Positions 8,171 to 16,177 of a DNA stretch of 48,663 bases are shown here, in pieces (position 1 is the first letter of the stretch; each line of letters starts with the position of its first letter). This DNA is from JAXHUH01 sp034211175. GTDB lineage: Bacteria > Actinomycetota > Acidimicrobiia > Acidimicrobiales > CAIXPF01. Below the pieces are notes generated by a model. That model had not been told where the DNA came from and searched no databases. It saw only the letters and a program-made list of their open reading frames with translations. The position numbers and the translations under genes are program-made. The DNA lies in assembly GCA_034211175.1 (NCBI GenBank), contig JAXHUH010000216.1, forward strand, positions 1 through 48,663, in the 5' to 3' direction.

Positions 8171-8176
8171 TACGAT
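8171..8176 (+). promoter_or_regulatory. -10 of the aroH operon (leaderless)
   Basis: TACGAT ends 8 bases before the aroH GTG. No Shine-Dalgarno site is present. Confidence 0.6.
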
Positions 8177-8184
8177 CGTCGACC

Positions 8185-8559
8185 GTGCCTGCGACCGCAG
8201 TGAGAGCGATCCGGGGGGCGACGACCCTCGACGAGGACACCCCCGCCCAGATGCACGAGCGGGTGACCGAGCTGGTCCGGGTGATGCTCGAGCGCAACGG
8301 CCTCGCCACCGATGACCTGATCAGCATGCTGCTCACCTCGACCGACGACCTCCACTGCATGTTCCCGGCGACCGCGGCCCGCACCGTCGCCGGCATGGAC
8401 GCCGTGCCGCTGATGTGCGCCCGCGAGCTCGACATCGACGGCGGCCTCGAGCGCTGCGTGCGGATCATGGCCCACGTCGAGACCACCCGGACACGGGCCG
8501 AGCTCGAGCACGTGTTCCTCGCCGGGGCCGTCGTGCTGCGCCCCGACCTCGAACCATGA
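8185..8559 (+). CDS. aroH: chorismate mutase, AroH type
   Basis: Rearranges chorismate to prephenate, the first step towards Phe and Tyr. The 124-residue protein aligns through its whole length with Bacillus subtilis AroH (trimeric pseudo-alpha/beta-barrel class): IRGATT near the N-terminus (catalytic Arg10), the central MLLTSTDDLHCMFPA, CARELDIDGGLERCVRIM with Glu81 and Arg93 at the known catalytic positions, and the terminal VVLRPDL. The GTG at 8185 is chosen from the TACGAT hexamer 8 bases upstream; a second GTG at 8197 would still keep all motifs. The stop overlaps the tyrA start (ATGA), linking mutase and dehydrogenase. Most actinobacteria use the unrelated AroQ fold. Confidence 0.95.
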   Translation: MPATAVRAIRGATTLDEDTPAQMHERVTELVRVMLERNGLATDDLISMLLTSTDDLHCMFPATAARTVAGMDAVPLMCARELDIDGGLERCVRIMAHVETTRTRAELEHVFLAGAVVLRPDLEP

Positions 8560-9632
8560 TCGGTCGTGCCGCAGCCCGGCCGCGGGCGCAGATCGTCGGC
8601 ATGGGGCTCATCGGCGGCTCGCTCGGCCTCGCCCTGCGCGACCGCGGGTGGATCGTCACCGGCCGCGACGCACAGGAGTCCCGGGCCGAGCGGGCGCTCG
8701 AGATGGGCGCGCTCGACCTCGTGGGGTCCGACCCGGACGCCGACCTGACCTTCGTCGCGGTGCCGGTGTCGTCGATCGCCGACGAGGTCCGCCGTGCGCT
8801 GGACGAGACGACCGGGCTGGTGACCGACGTCGGCAGCGTGAAGGCGTCGGTGACGGCCGCGATCGACGATCCCCGCTTCATCGGCGGCCATCCGATGGCC
8901 GGTTCCGAGCGCGAGGGCGTCGACGGCTCCGACGCCTCGTTGTTCACCGGTGCCGTCTGGGTGCTGACGCCCACGGCGACGACCGACAACACCGCGTTCA
9001 CCCAGGTGCGGGGCGTCGTGTCCCAGCTCGGCGCCGAGGTCGTCTCGCTCACGCCGACCGACCACGACGCGCTGGTCGCCATCGTGTCCCACGTGCCCCA
9101 CCTCACGGCGGCGACGCTGATGGTGCTGGCCGACGCCCGATCGTCGGACCAGCGGGCGCTGCTGCGATTGGCCGCCGGCGGCTTCCGGGACATGACCCGG
9201 GTCGCGTCCGGCCATCCGGGGATCTGGCCCGACATCTGCGCGGAGAACCGCGAGGCGATCGTCGACGTCCTCGACGAGCTCATCGACCGGCTCGGCTCGG
9301 TGCGTGAGCTCGTCGCCTCGGACGACGCCGACAAGCTCGTCACCCACCTCGAGCGCGCCCGCACGGCGCGGATGAACCTGCCGATGCGGTTCGGCCGCCC
9401 GACCCGCCTGGTCGAGATCCTGGTGCCGGTGGCCGACGAGACCGGCGCGCTCGCCCCGATCGTCACGTTGGCGACCGAGCTCGACGTCAACATCTGGAAC
9501 CTCGAGCTCAGCCACTCGGCCGAGGGCCACGCGGGTGTGCTCCACCTCGTCGTCGAGGAGAAGCGGGCCGACGAGCTGCGCGCCGCGCTCGTCGATCTCG
9601 GCCACGCCGCATCGTCCAGGAGGCTGGTGTGA
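8556..9632 (+). CDS. tyrA: prephenate dehydrogenase
   Basis: NAD(P)-dependent oxidative decarboxylation of prephenate to 4-hydroxyphenylpyruvate, on the tyrosine branch. The N-terminal Rossmann motif is IVGMGLIGGSLGLALR. TDVGSVKASV and GGHPMAGSEREGVDGSD are the conserved active-site segments, and SHVPHLTAATL lies in the helical domain. The C-terminal part (from about residue 285, LVEILVPVADETGAL) looks like an ACT domain, suggesting feedback control by an aromatic amino acid. Length is 358 residues. The ATG overlaps the aroH stop and the stop overlaps the cmk GTG, so the three genes form one operon. Confidence 0.95.
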   Translation: MIGRAAARPRAQIVGMGLIGGSLGLALRDRGWIVTGRDAQESRAERALEMGALDLVGSDPDADLTFVAVPVSSIADEVRRALDETTGLVTDVGSVKASVTAAIDDPRFIGGHPMAGSEREGVDGSDASLFTGAVWVLTPTATTDNTAFTQVRGVVSQLGAEVVSLTPTDHDALVAIVSHVPHLTAATLMVLADARSSDQRALLRLAAGGFRDMTRVASGHPGIWPDICAENREAIVDVLDELIDRLGSVRELVASDDADKLVTHLERARTARMNLPMRFGRPTRLVEILVPVADETGALAPIVTLATELDVNIWNLELSHSAEGHAGVLHLVVEEKRADELRAALVDLGHAASSRRLV

Positions 9633-11152
9633 GCGGTGACGCACCGATGACCGTCATCGCGCTCGACGGGCCCGCCGGGGTGGGCAAGTCGACCGTGGCC
9701 CGGGCGCTGGCCGAGCGCCTCGACCTCCAGTACCTCGACACCGGCGCCATGTACCGGGCCGTGACGTTCGCCGCGCTCCGGCGCTCGATCGACCCGGCCG
9801 ACGAGGACCTCGTCGGTGAGCTCGCCCGGTCGGTCGAGCTCGACATCGGCGACGGGAACGTGCGGGTCGACGACGTCGACGCGTCGATCGAGATCCGCGG
9901 CCCGGTCGTCACCGGTGCCGTCAGCATCGTCGCGGCGAACCCCCAGGTCCGCGCCGAGCTGGTCGAGCGCCAGCGGGCGTGGGCGCAGGAGCGGGGCGGC
10001 GGGGTGCTCGAGGGCCGAGACATCGGCACCGTCGTCTTCCCCGACGCGGCCCTGAAGGTCTACCTGACCGCCAAGCCCGAGGTGCGGGCGGCGAGGCGCT
10101 CCCGAGAGGTGACCGACCTCGACTACGACACGGTCGCCGCCGACCTCGCCCGGCGGGACGCGCTCGACTCGTCCCGCCAGCACGCCCCGCTGGCCGAGGC
10201 GCCCGACTCGGTCACCGTCGACACCTCCGAGCTCACGGTCGACGAGATCGTCGACCGGGTCGTCGCCCTGCTCGACGAGCGCCGGGTCGCCACCGGCGAG
10301 GCACCGGTCGGGTCGGCCACCGGCGAGTCGGCCGACCCCGGGACCTCGGCCGACGAGCCCCCGGCCGACGAGCCCCCGGCGGATCGTCCCGACGGCTCGG
10401 TCGCCGTGGCCCAGAGCTCGGCGTCGCGCACCCGTGCCGCCACGGCGCGGGTCGCCGCCGCGTCGGCACTGCCGGCCGCGGGCTCGATCGAGGACCGGAT
10501 CGGCCGGGTGCTCTACGAGCTGGCCCGCCTCACCGTGGTCGCGCTGTCCCGCCTGTGGCGCATCGAGGTCGTCGGGCGCGAGCACATCCCGCCCGGGCCG
10601 TTCGTCCTCGCCCCCATCCACCGCTCGTACCTCGACACGCCGTTCGTGAGCGTGCTCACCCGTCGCCGCCTCCACTACATGGGCAAGGAGGAGGTGTTCA
10701 ATAACCGGGCCGTGTCGCGCCTCATCCGGGCGATGGGCACCTTCCCCGTCCGGCGGGGCAAGGGCGACCGCGAGGCACTGCGCATCGCCACGTCGCTCCT
10801 CGTCGCCGGCGAACCGGTCGTCGTGTTCCCCGAGGGCACCCGCCGCGAGGGCCCGGTCGTCGAGACCATCCACGAGGGCCCGGCGTTCCTGTCGGTGCGC
10901 AGCCAGGTCCCGATCGTGCCGGTCGGCATCGGGGGCAGCGAGGTCGTCATGGGGCGCGAGACGCGCCTGGTGAAGCTGGCGCCGGTGAAGCTGGTGGTCG
11001 GCGAGCCGATCCACCCGCCGGCGCCCGAGGGCCGTCGGGCGCCCCGGCGGGCCGTGCGCGACGTCACGGACGAGCTCCACGAGGTCCTCCAGGACTTGTT
11101 CGACCGGGCGCAGGAGCTGGCCGGCACGCCGAACCCGCCTCGACCCGACTGA
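9629..11152 (+). CDS. cmk: fused cytidylate kinase / 1-acylglycerol-3-phosphate acyltransferase (Cmk-PlsC)
   Basis: A two-domain 507-residue protein. Residues 7-215 form (d)CMP kinase: P-loop GPAGVGKST (14-22), LDTGAMYRA, the GVLEGRDIGTVVFPDA segment and SREVTDLDYDTVAADLARRD. A 60-residue Ala/Pro/Asp linker follows, with short DEPPA repeats (bases 10343-10380). Residues 280-500 are a PlsC-type acyltransferase: HRSYLD (HX4D motif, 331-336), MGKEEVF, FPEGTR (400-405) and VPIVPVGIGGSE. One product would thus supply CDP from CMP and esterify lysophosphatidate to phosphatidate, whose CTP-dependent activation releases nucleotide needing recycling. The GTG overlaps the tyrA stop; the ATG at 9647 is an alternative. 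In many actinobacteria cmk is instead adjacent or fused to der, which here lies 6.5 kb downstream. Confidence 0.95.
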   Translation: MSGDAPMTVIALDGPAGVGKSTVARALAERLDLQYLDTGAMYRAVTFAALRRSIDPADEDLVGELARSVELDIGDGNVRVDDVDASIEIRGPVVTGAVSIVAANPQVRAELVERQRAWAQERGGGVLEGRDIGTVVFPDAALKVYLTAKPEVRAARRSREVTDLDYDTVAADLARRDALDSSRQHAPLAEAPDSVTVDTSELTVDEIVDRVVALLDERRVATGEAPVGSATGESADPGTSADEPPADEPPADRPDGSVAVAQSSASRTRAATARVAAASALPAAGSIEDRIGRVLYELARLTVVALSRLWRIEVVGREHIPPGPFVLAPIHRSYLDTPFVSVLTRRRLHYMGKEEVFNNRAVSRLIRAMGTFPVRRGKGDREALRIATSLLVAGEPVVVFPEGTRREGPVVETIHEGPAFLSVRSQVPIVPVGIGGSEVVMGRETRLVKLAPVKLVVGEPIHPPAPEGRRAPRRAVRDVTDELHEVLQDLFDRAQELAGTPNPPRPD

Positions 11153-11168
11153 GCCGGCCCACGCAGCG

Positions 11169-11212
11169 CCCGGCCCCGGACGACGGGGTCCGCGACGACG
11201 GCCGGGGCCGGG
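11169..11212. terminator. bidirectional hairpin between cmk-plsC and the kinase gene
   Basis: Perfect 11-base arms CCCGGCCCCGG (11169-11179) and CCGGGGCCGGG (11202-11212) lie between two convergent genes. There is no T-run, as is common in high-GC actinobacteria. Confidence 0.55.
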
Positions 11213-11213
11213 C

Positions 11214-13199
11214 TCAGGCCCGGCGCTCGACCCGTTCGGCCGGGCAGGGCAGCTGGTAGGAGTCACCCTCGACCGGCCCGTAGCGGGGGATGCGCGACGG
11301 CGGCTCGGGTGGGCCCACGACCTCGACCACCGCGCAGCGGGCCGCCACGTAGTCGCCGGCACCCGGGTCCCACGCCCAGGCGATCTCGAACAGCCCGGTG
11401 TCGGTCGCGTCGTGGGTGACGATCTCGTAGACGTCGTCGGCGGTGAACCCGTCGTCGTCGATGTCGCGCACGTACGCGGGCGTGTCACTGGCGAAGCGCC
11501 CGGCGGTGGAGGAGAAGTCGCGGAACCGGCCGTCGGCGAGCTCGAACACGAGCAGCCGGCCGCCGTCGTCGGGGTGCTGGACCCCGAAGAAGACGTGGCC
11601 GCTGGTGCCGCGCTGGCTGAAGCCGTTGTCGGGGTTGCGGACCCGCTCGACCGGTTCGCCGCTCCATCGCAACCCGCCCGAGGCGTCGAGGACGTGGAAC
11701 GTGAACGTGCGATCCGGCCGGGCGACCGCGGTGAGCAGGGCGGCGCCGCCGTCGGCGGCGATCGCACGCCGGGCGTGGACGTTGCAGCCGTCGCTACAGC
11801 CGTCGAGCGCGGCGAGCACCGCGGCGTCGTCGAGGCCGGACGCGTCGCCCTCGAACGCCCCGACCTCCTCGCCGGGCGGCGTCGACCCCCCGGCGGCCGT
11901 GGTGCTCGGCGCCGCCGCCCCGGTGGTGCCGGTCGGGTCGGTCGCGACCTCGTCGCCGTCGTCGGCGGGGAGGAGGACGGGCAGGAGCAGCAACCCGGTG
12001 ACGACGACCGCGGCCGCCGCGAGCAGGAGCAGGACGATCGATCGGGCGCGCGACCCGCGTCGGCCGGCTGGCTGGGGCTGGGGCCGGGGCTGTGGCGGGC
12101 GGGGGATGGGCGGGTCCGCGGCGTGGCGCGGGGTCGGGCGCACCACCGGGATGTCGGCCCGCGTCGGTTCGGCCTCGGGGCCGGACGGGCCGCGTCCGCC
12201 GTGGGCGGCGGGCCAGACGATCGGCGCCGCCGCGGTGGGTTCACCGGCCGCGGGGTCCGGCCCCGAGGCGCCGGGCCAGGCGCTGCGACCCTCGCCGGGC
12301 GCGACCGGGGCCTCGTGACCGGAGACGGGAGCGGCGTCCGGGCCGGGCACGGCCCACCGATGTGGGTCCCGCCCGGGATCGGTGCCGTCGCGGTGGAGGC
12401 CGACGACGCGGCGGTGGATCTCCTCGGCCGAGGGGCGATCGTGGGGGTTCTTGGCGGTCGCGGACCGGACGAGCTCGGACACCTCGTGGTCGAGCTCGGT
12501 CACGTCCGGCGGTTCGTGGGCGATCCGCATCATGACCACGCGTGCGTCGCCGTCGCCGAACGGGGCCCGGCCCGTCGCCGCGAACGCCAGGGTGGCGCCG
12601 AGGGCGAAGATGTCGGTCGCCGGGGTGACCAGGCCGTTGGTCACCTGCTCGGGCGCCATCCACGCCGGGGTCCCGACCGAGAACCCGGGGACGGTGAGCG
12701 ACGAGGCGTCGTCCACCATCGCCAGGCCGAAGTCGACCAGCTTCGGGCCGAAGTCGGCCAGCACCACGTTCGACGGCTTGACGTCGCGGTGCACGAGCCC
12801 CGACGCGTGCACCGCGGCGAGGGCCTCCGCCAGCGCCGAGGCCAGCGCCAGCAGCCGATCACCGGAGAACGGCCCGGCGGAGCGGACCGCCTCGGCAAGG
12901 GTGGGGCCCTCGACGTACTCGGTGGCCATCCACGGGGTGGCGGCGTTCGGGTCCGCGTCGACCAATCGGGCGATGCGCAGCCCGCCGAGGCGGCGCAACG
13001 CCTCGACCTCCCGGGCGAAGCGACTGCGCGAGTCGGGGTCGTCGAGGCGCGACTCCCGGATCACCTTCACCGCGACCCGCCCGCCGGTGTCGTCCTCGCC
13101 CAGGTAGACGACGCCCATGCCGCCGTGACCGAGGCGGCCGCTGATCGTGAAGCGGCCGATCCGGTCGGGGTCGTGGGGCTCGCGGGCGCGGATCGGCAC
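11214..13199 (-). CDS. membrane Ser/Thr protein kinase, PknB-like, with extracytoplasmic C-terminal domain
   Basis: A Hanks-type kinase of 661 residues. The Gly loop is GRLGHGGMGVVYLGE (21-35), followed by catalytic Lys45 (VAVK), HRDVKPSN (137-144), DFG (156-158) and GTPAWMAPEQ; the activation loop has Ser/Thr residues for autophosphorylation. A 110-residue Pro/Ala linker leads to one membrane segment (387-410), then a Thr/Gly-rich spacer and a 230-residue outer domain with Cys pairs and Asp-rich turns (DIDDDGFTADDVYEI) that recall FG-GAP/EF-like repeats. No PASTA repeat is seen. The GTG at 13199 is chosen by the TACGCT hexamer 6 bases upstream. It is divergent from the Hsp70-like gene, with which it may form a signalling pair. 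The sensed ligand is unknown. Confidence 0.92.
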   Translation of the reverse strand: MPIRAREPHDPDRIGRFTISGRLGHGGMGVVYLGEDDTGGRVAVKVIRESRLDDPDSRSRFAREVEALRRLGGLRIARLVDADPNAATPWMATEYVEGPTLAEAVRSAGPFSGDRLLALASALAEALAAVHASGLVHRDVKPSNVVLADFGPKLVDFGLAMVDDASSLTVPGFSVGTPAWMAPEQVTNGLVTPATDIFALGATLAFAATGRAPFGDGDARVVMMRIAHEPPDVTELDHEVSELVRSATAKNPHDRPSAEEIHRRVVGLHRDGTDPGRDPHRWAVPGPDAAPVSGHEAPVAPGEGRSAWPGASGPDPAAGEPTAAAPIVWPAAHGGRGPSGPEAEPTRADIPVVRPTPRHAADPPIPRPPQPRPQPQPAGRRGSRARSIVLLLLAAAAVVVTGLLLLPVLLPADDGDEVATDPTGTTGAAAPSTTAAGGSTPPGEEVGAFEGDASGLDDAAVLAALDGCSDGCNVHARRAIAADGGAALLTAVARPDRTFTFHVLDASGGLRWSGEPVERVRNPDNGFSQRGTSGHVFFGVQHPDDGGRLLVFELADGRFRDFSSTAGRFASDTPAYVRDIDDDGFTADDVYEIVTHDATDTGLFEIAWAWDPGAGDYVAARCAVVEVVGPPEPPSRIPRYGPVEGDSYQLPCPAERVERRA

Positions 13200-13205
13200 G
13201 TTGCG

Positions 13206-13211
13206 AGCGTA
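13206..13211 (-). promoter_or_regulatory. -10 of the kinase gene (leaderless)
   Basis: TACGCT on the minus strand ends 6 bases before the GTG start at 13199. Confidence 0.55.
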
Positions 13212-13286
13212 GACGTGTGGTGTGGCGGCACCATCGCGTCGCACCGGCGCGAACCGATGGTCTCGCCCGTCGACGCGACCACGAAC

Positions 13287-13292
13287 TACGCT
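13287..13292 (+). promoter_or_regulatory. candidate -10 of the Hsp70-like gene
   Basis: TACGCT on the plus strand, 84 bases before the ATG at 13377. It would give a leader of about 78 bases; no clear -35 is seen. Confidence 0.3.
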
Positions 13293-13376
13293 CTGTCGAG
13301 CTCCGATGCCGTGGTTGGCGGGACCATCCGGGGCGCCCAACGCTTCTACCCCCGGCGAGCGGGAGCACGGCACAGG

Positions 13377-14963
13377 ATGAGTACGGCGCTGGGTGTCGAT
13401 CTCGGCACGGCGTACCTGTCGGCCACGCTGTGGTCGTCGGGTCGGTTGGTCGATCTCCCGCTCGGGGATCGCTCGCGCCTCCTGCCCGCCAACGTGTTCG
13501 TGCGCGACGACGGCTCGGTCATCATCGGCGACGGTGCGACGCGCCACGGGATCGTCGATCCGGACGGTCTGGTCACGTCACCGGCGTCGCTGCTGATGGG
13601 TGGTGCCGCCGCGGTCGCGGGCGGCCGGCGGGTCGATCCGGTCGACCTCCTCGCCGAGCAGCTGTCGTGGGTCGGCACGAGGGCCGAGGAGATGGGCGGG
13701 CGCCCGCCGTCCGATGTCGTGGTCGCCGTCCCCGCCGGATGGGCTCCCGATGCCCGTCGGCGGTTGCGCGACGCGGCCGAGCGCATCGGCTGGCCGTCGG
13801 TCCGACTGGCCCACCAGGCGGCCGCCGCCGTGACGTGGGCGAAGCACTCGCAGCGGTCGCTGGGCGAGATCGTGGCGGTCGTCGATCTCGGCACGACCGG
13901 GTTCCGGGCCTGTGTCGTCGACGCCCGCGGCCGCCCGTCGGTGCTGGCGTCGACCGTGGTCGAGGCCGGCGTCGGCGGTCGCGACCTCGACCGGCTGATC
14001 CTCGGCCACGCCATCGATCGCATCGACGACGAGGAGGTCCGGCGCCATCTGGTGTCGGGCACGGTGGAGGGCCGCCGGGCCACGGCGGCACTGTGGCGCT
14101 CGTGCAACTCGATCAAGGAGCGGCTCGCCGCGGACGGTGGGGCCACGATCGAAGTGCGCGCGCTCGGTCGGACGACGACGGTCGAGATGCGCGGCGTCGA
14201 CCTCGACCGGGTCGTCGATCGGGCCGCGGCGCCCGCGGTCGGCGAGATGCTCGACGCACTCGCCGCGAGCTGCGCCAGCCTCGCCCTGCGCCCCGCGTCG
14301 GTGCAGCTCATCGGCGGCTGGTCGAGCGTGGCCCGCCTCGCCGACGAGGTCGGTCGCCGCCTGGGCGCCGAGGTCGCCGATCCGCTGGTGCCGACCGCGG
14401 TCAGCTCCGGTGCGGCCCTGCTGGCCGCCGGGGTGGCGGCGCCGGCCGGGACGCCGACCGGAAGCGCCGCCCACTCGACGACCGGTGTCGGTGGGCGACG
14501 ACCACTCCCGGTTCCGCCGCCCGCGTCGGACCGACGGTGGCCGGGGCGCGTGTCGGCGGTCGCCGGCATCGCGGCGCTCGCGCTGCTGGCCGCCGGGACG
14601 GTCGCCGGTGTGGGTGCCCTGTCCGACCGCTCGACGCCCGAGGAGACGACGGTGGTGATGGGCGGGCGCCCGGTCTCGGCCGCATCGACAGCCCGGCTGC
14701 AGCGCATCGAGTTCCCGGCGCCGGAGCCGCTCGCGGTCGGCAGCGAGCCGGTCGGGCTCGCCGCGGAGGCGACGTCGGGGCTGGCGGTGGCCTACGACGT
14801 GGTCGAGGGCCCGTGCGTGATGGTCGACGACGACGAGGTCGCGGCGTTCGACGTGGGCACGTGCACGATCGAGGCGTCCCAGGCGGGCGACGACTCGTGG
14901 CTGGCCGCCAACCCCGTCGTTCGCGAGGTCGACGTCAGGCCGGCGGCGCCGTCCCCGTCCTGA
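13377..14963 (+). CDS. Hsp70/actin-fold ATPase, membrane-anchored, with C-terminal Ig-like domain
   Basis: Residues 1-370 have the Hsp70 ATPase fold: phosphate-1 loop GVDLGTAYLS (6-15), DVVVAVPAGW, phosphate-2 loop VVDLGTTGFRACVV (about 168-181) and adenosine loop QLIGGWSSVARL (about 310). No Hsp70 substrate-binding domain follows. Instead a Pro/Ser linker leads to one membrane segment (about 391-412) and an 85-residue outer domain (IEFPAPEPLAVGSEPV...) that resembles bacterial Ig-like/MBG repeats. The ATPase is therefore cytoplasmic and the Ig-like domain outside. GGAG at 13362-13365 is a weak ribosome site. The 3' end overlaps ispH by 29 bases on the opposite strand. The function is unknown; Hsp70-like proteins of this type accompany kinases in some actinobacteria. 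Confidence 0.85.
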   Translation: MSTALGVDLGTAYLSATLWSSGRLVDLPLGDRSRLLPANVFVRDDGSVIIGDGATRHGIVDPDGLVTSPASLLMGGAAAVAGGRRVDPVDLLAEQLSWVGTRAEEMGGRPPSDVVVAVPAGWAPDARRRLRDAAERIGWPSVRLAHQAAAAVTWAKHSQRSLGEIVAVVDLGTTGFRACVVDARGRPSVLASTVVEAGVGGRDLDRLILGHAIDRIDDEEVRRHLVSGTVEGRRATAALWRSCNSIKERLAADGGATIEVRALGRTTTVEMRGVDLDRVVDRAAAPAVGEMLDALAASCASLALRPASVQLIGGWSSVARLADEVGRRLGAEVADPLVPTAVSSGAALLAAGVAAPAGTPTGSAAHSTTGVGGRRPLPVPPPASDRRWPGRVSAVAGIAALALLAAGTVAGVGALSDRSTPEETTVVMGGRPVSAASTARLQRIEFPAPEPLAVGSEPVGLAAEATSGLAVAYDVVEGPCVMVDDDEVAAFDVGTCTIEASQAGDDSWLAANPVVREVDVRPAAPSPS

Positions 14964-16059
14964 GGGGCACGGCCACCGCCGACGGCTCGGCCTCGGACTC
15001 GGCCGTGGGCAGCCCGCTCCGATGGGCCCGGTCAAGCGCGGTGAGCACGTCGCTCGCCGCGAGCGAGCGGTCGTCGACCGCGGGCCGCCCGCCGAGGGAG
15101 CCGCCGACCCCGGCGGTCGCCGCGACGTCGACGGCCGTGAGCAGGTCCCGCAGGTGGCGCGGCGGCGGGAAGTACTCGCTCTCGGTCGTCACCTGGACCT
15201 CCTCGGTGCCCTCCCGTGGCGCGAGGTGGGCGATCACCGCGGCGACCAGGTCCTCGGGGGCCGACGCCCCGGCGGTGACGCCGACGGTGCCGGAGAGGTC
15301 ATCGGGCAGCTCGCGGGCGTCGTTGATCCGGTAGACCCGAGGGCAGCCGGCCTCCGACGCCAGGCGGGCCAGCGCACTGGTGTTGGACGAGTTCGCCGAA
15401 CCGATGACGACCATGGCGTCGCAGCGCGTCGCGATCTCCATCAGCGCCGACTGGCGGTTCGTCGTGGCGAAGCACAGGTCGCTGCGTCCCGGCATCCACA
15501 GCTCGGGGAACCGCTCACGGGCGGCGTCGACCACCCCGGCCCAGTCGCGGTGGCTGAGGGTGGTCTGGGCGAGCACCGCGACCGGTTCGTCGAACGGCTC
15601 GAAGGCGTCGACGTCGGCCGGGGTCTCCACCAGGTGGATCGACTCGGGGGCGACGGCCATCGTGCCGACCGCCTCCTCGTGGCCCTCGTGGCCGACGTAG
15701 ACGATGCGGTAGCCCTTGCCGGCCCGGACCTTCACCTCGTGGTGCACCTTGGTGACGAGGGGGCACACGGCGTCGACGACGTAGCCGCCGCGCTCACGGG
15801 CGGCGGCGACGACCTCGGGCGCGGAACCGTGGGCCGACAGCATGATCGGTCGGCCCGGGGGGACCTCGGCGACGTCGTCGACGAACACCACCCCGAGGGC
15901 CTCGAAGCGCTCGACCACCCGGCGGTTGTGGACGATCTCGTGGTAGCAGTAGACGGGCGGTTCGAACGCCCGCACCATCCACGCCAGGGCCTTGATCGCC
16001 ATCTCGACGCCGGCGCAGAAGCCACGGGGAGCGGCGAGCAGTACGCGGTCGACATCCAT
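14935..16059 (-). CDS. ispH: 4-hydroxy-3-methylbut-2-enyl diphosphate reductase
   Basis: Last enzyme of the MEP isoprenoid pathway, an iron-sulfur enzyme that makes IPP and DMAPP. The three cluster cysteines are present: Cys15 (RGFCAGVEMA), Cys99 (DAVCPLVTKVH) and Cys196 (SDLCFATTNRQ). HEEAVG carries the catalytic Glu, and SANSSNTSAL and FPPPRHLRDLL are standard. The core ends near residue 315, with about 60 further low-complexity residues, giving 374 in total. The ATG at 16059 is supported by a TAGCCT hexamer 8 bases upstream. The gene is divergent from the DUF512 gene and its 3' end overlaps that of the Hsp70-like gene by 29 bases. Confidence 0.96.
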   Translation of the reverse strand: MDVDRVLLAAPRGFCAGVEMAIKALAWMVRAFEPPVYCYHEIVHNRRVVERFEALGVVFVDDVAEVPPGRPIMLSAHGSAPEVVAAARERGGYVVDAVCPLVTKVHHEVKVRAGKGYRIVYVGHEGHEEAVGTMAVAPESIHLVETPADVDAFEPFDEPVAVLAQTTLSHRDWAGVVDAARERFPELWMPGRSDLCFATTNRQSALMEIATRCDAMVVIGSANSSNTSALARLASEAGCPRVYRINDARELPDDLSGTVGVTAGASAPEDLVAAVIAHLAPREGTEEVQVTTESEYFPPPRHLRDLLTAVDVAATAGVGGSLGGRPAVDDRSLAASDVLTALDRAHRSGLPTAESEAEPSAVAVPLRTGTAPPA

Positions 16060-16067
16060 CGCGTGCC

Positions 16068-16073
16068 AGGCTA
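16068..16073 (-). promoter_or_regulatory. -10 of ispH (leaderless)
   Basis: TAGCCT on the minus strand ends 8 bases before the ispH ATG. Confidence 0.55.
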
Positions 16074-16164
16074 GTGGCGGTCCGGGGGCTCCTTCGCCGA
16101 CCTGCCCGGAGCGCGGCGCGCGCCGGTGCGCGGGCGCGGCGCGTTCCGGGGGCCTCCGGGACAG

Positions 16165-16170
16165 TAGCAT
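16165..16170 (+). promoter_or_regulatory. -10 of the DUF512-der operon (leaderless)
   Basis: TAGCAT ends 7 bases before the ATG at 16178. It faces the ispH promoter across about 90 bases. Confidence 0.55.
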
Positions 16171-16177
16171 CGGCCAG

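Noticed and set aside
8465..12244. A 1259-codon minus-strand open frame across tyrA and cmk-plsC
   Set aside because: It has no recognisable domain and low-complexity Arg/Pro/Ser composition. It is opposite genes with complete catalytic motifs.
11412..13376. Upstream extension of the Hsp70-like frame by about 650 codons
   Set aside because: The extension is antisense to the kinase gene and has no conserved sequence. The Hsp70 phosphate-1 loop begins right after the ATG at 13377.
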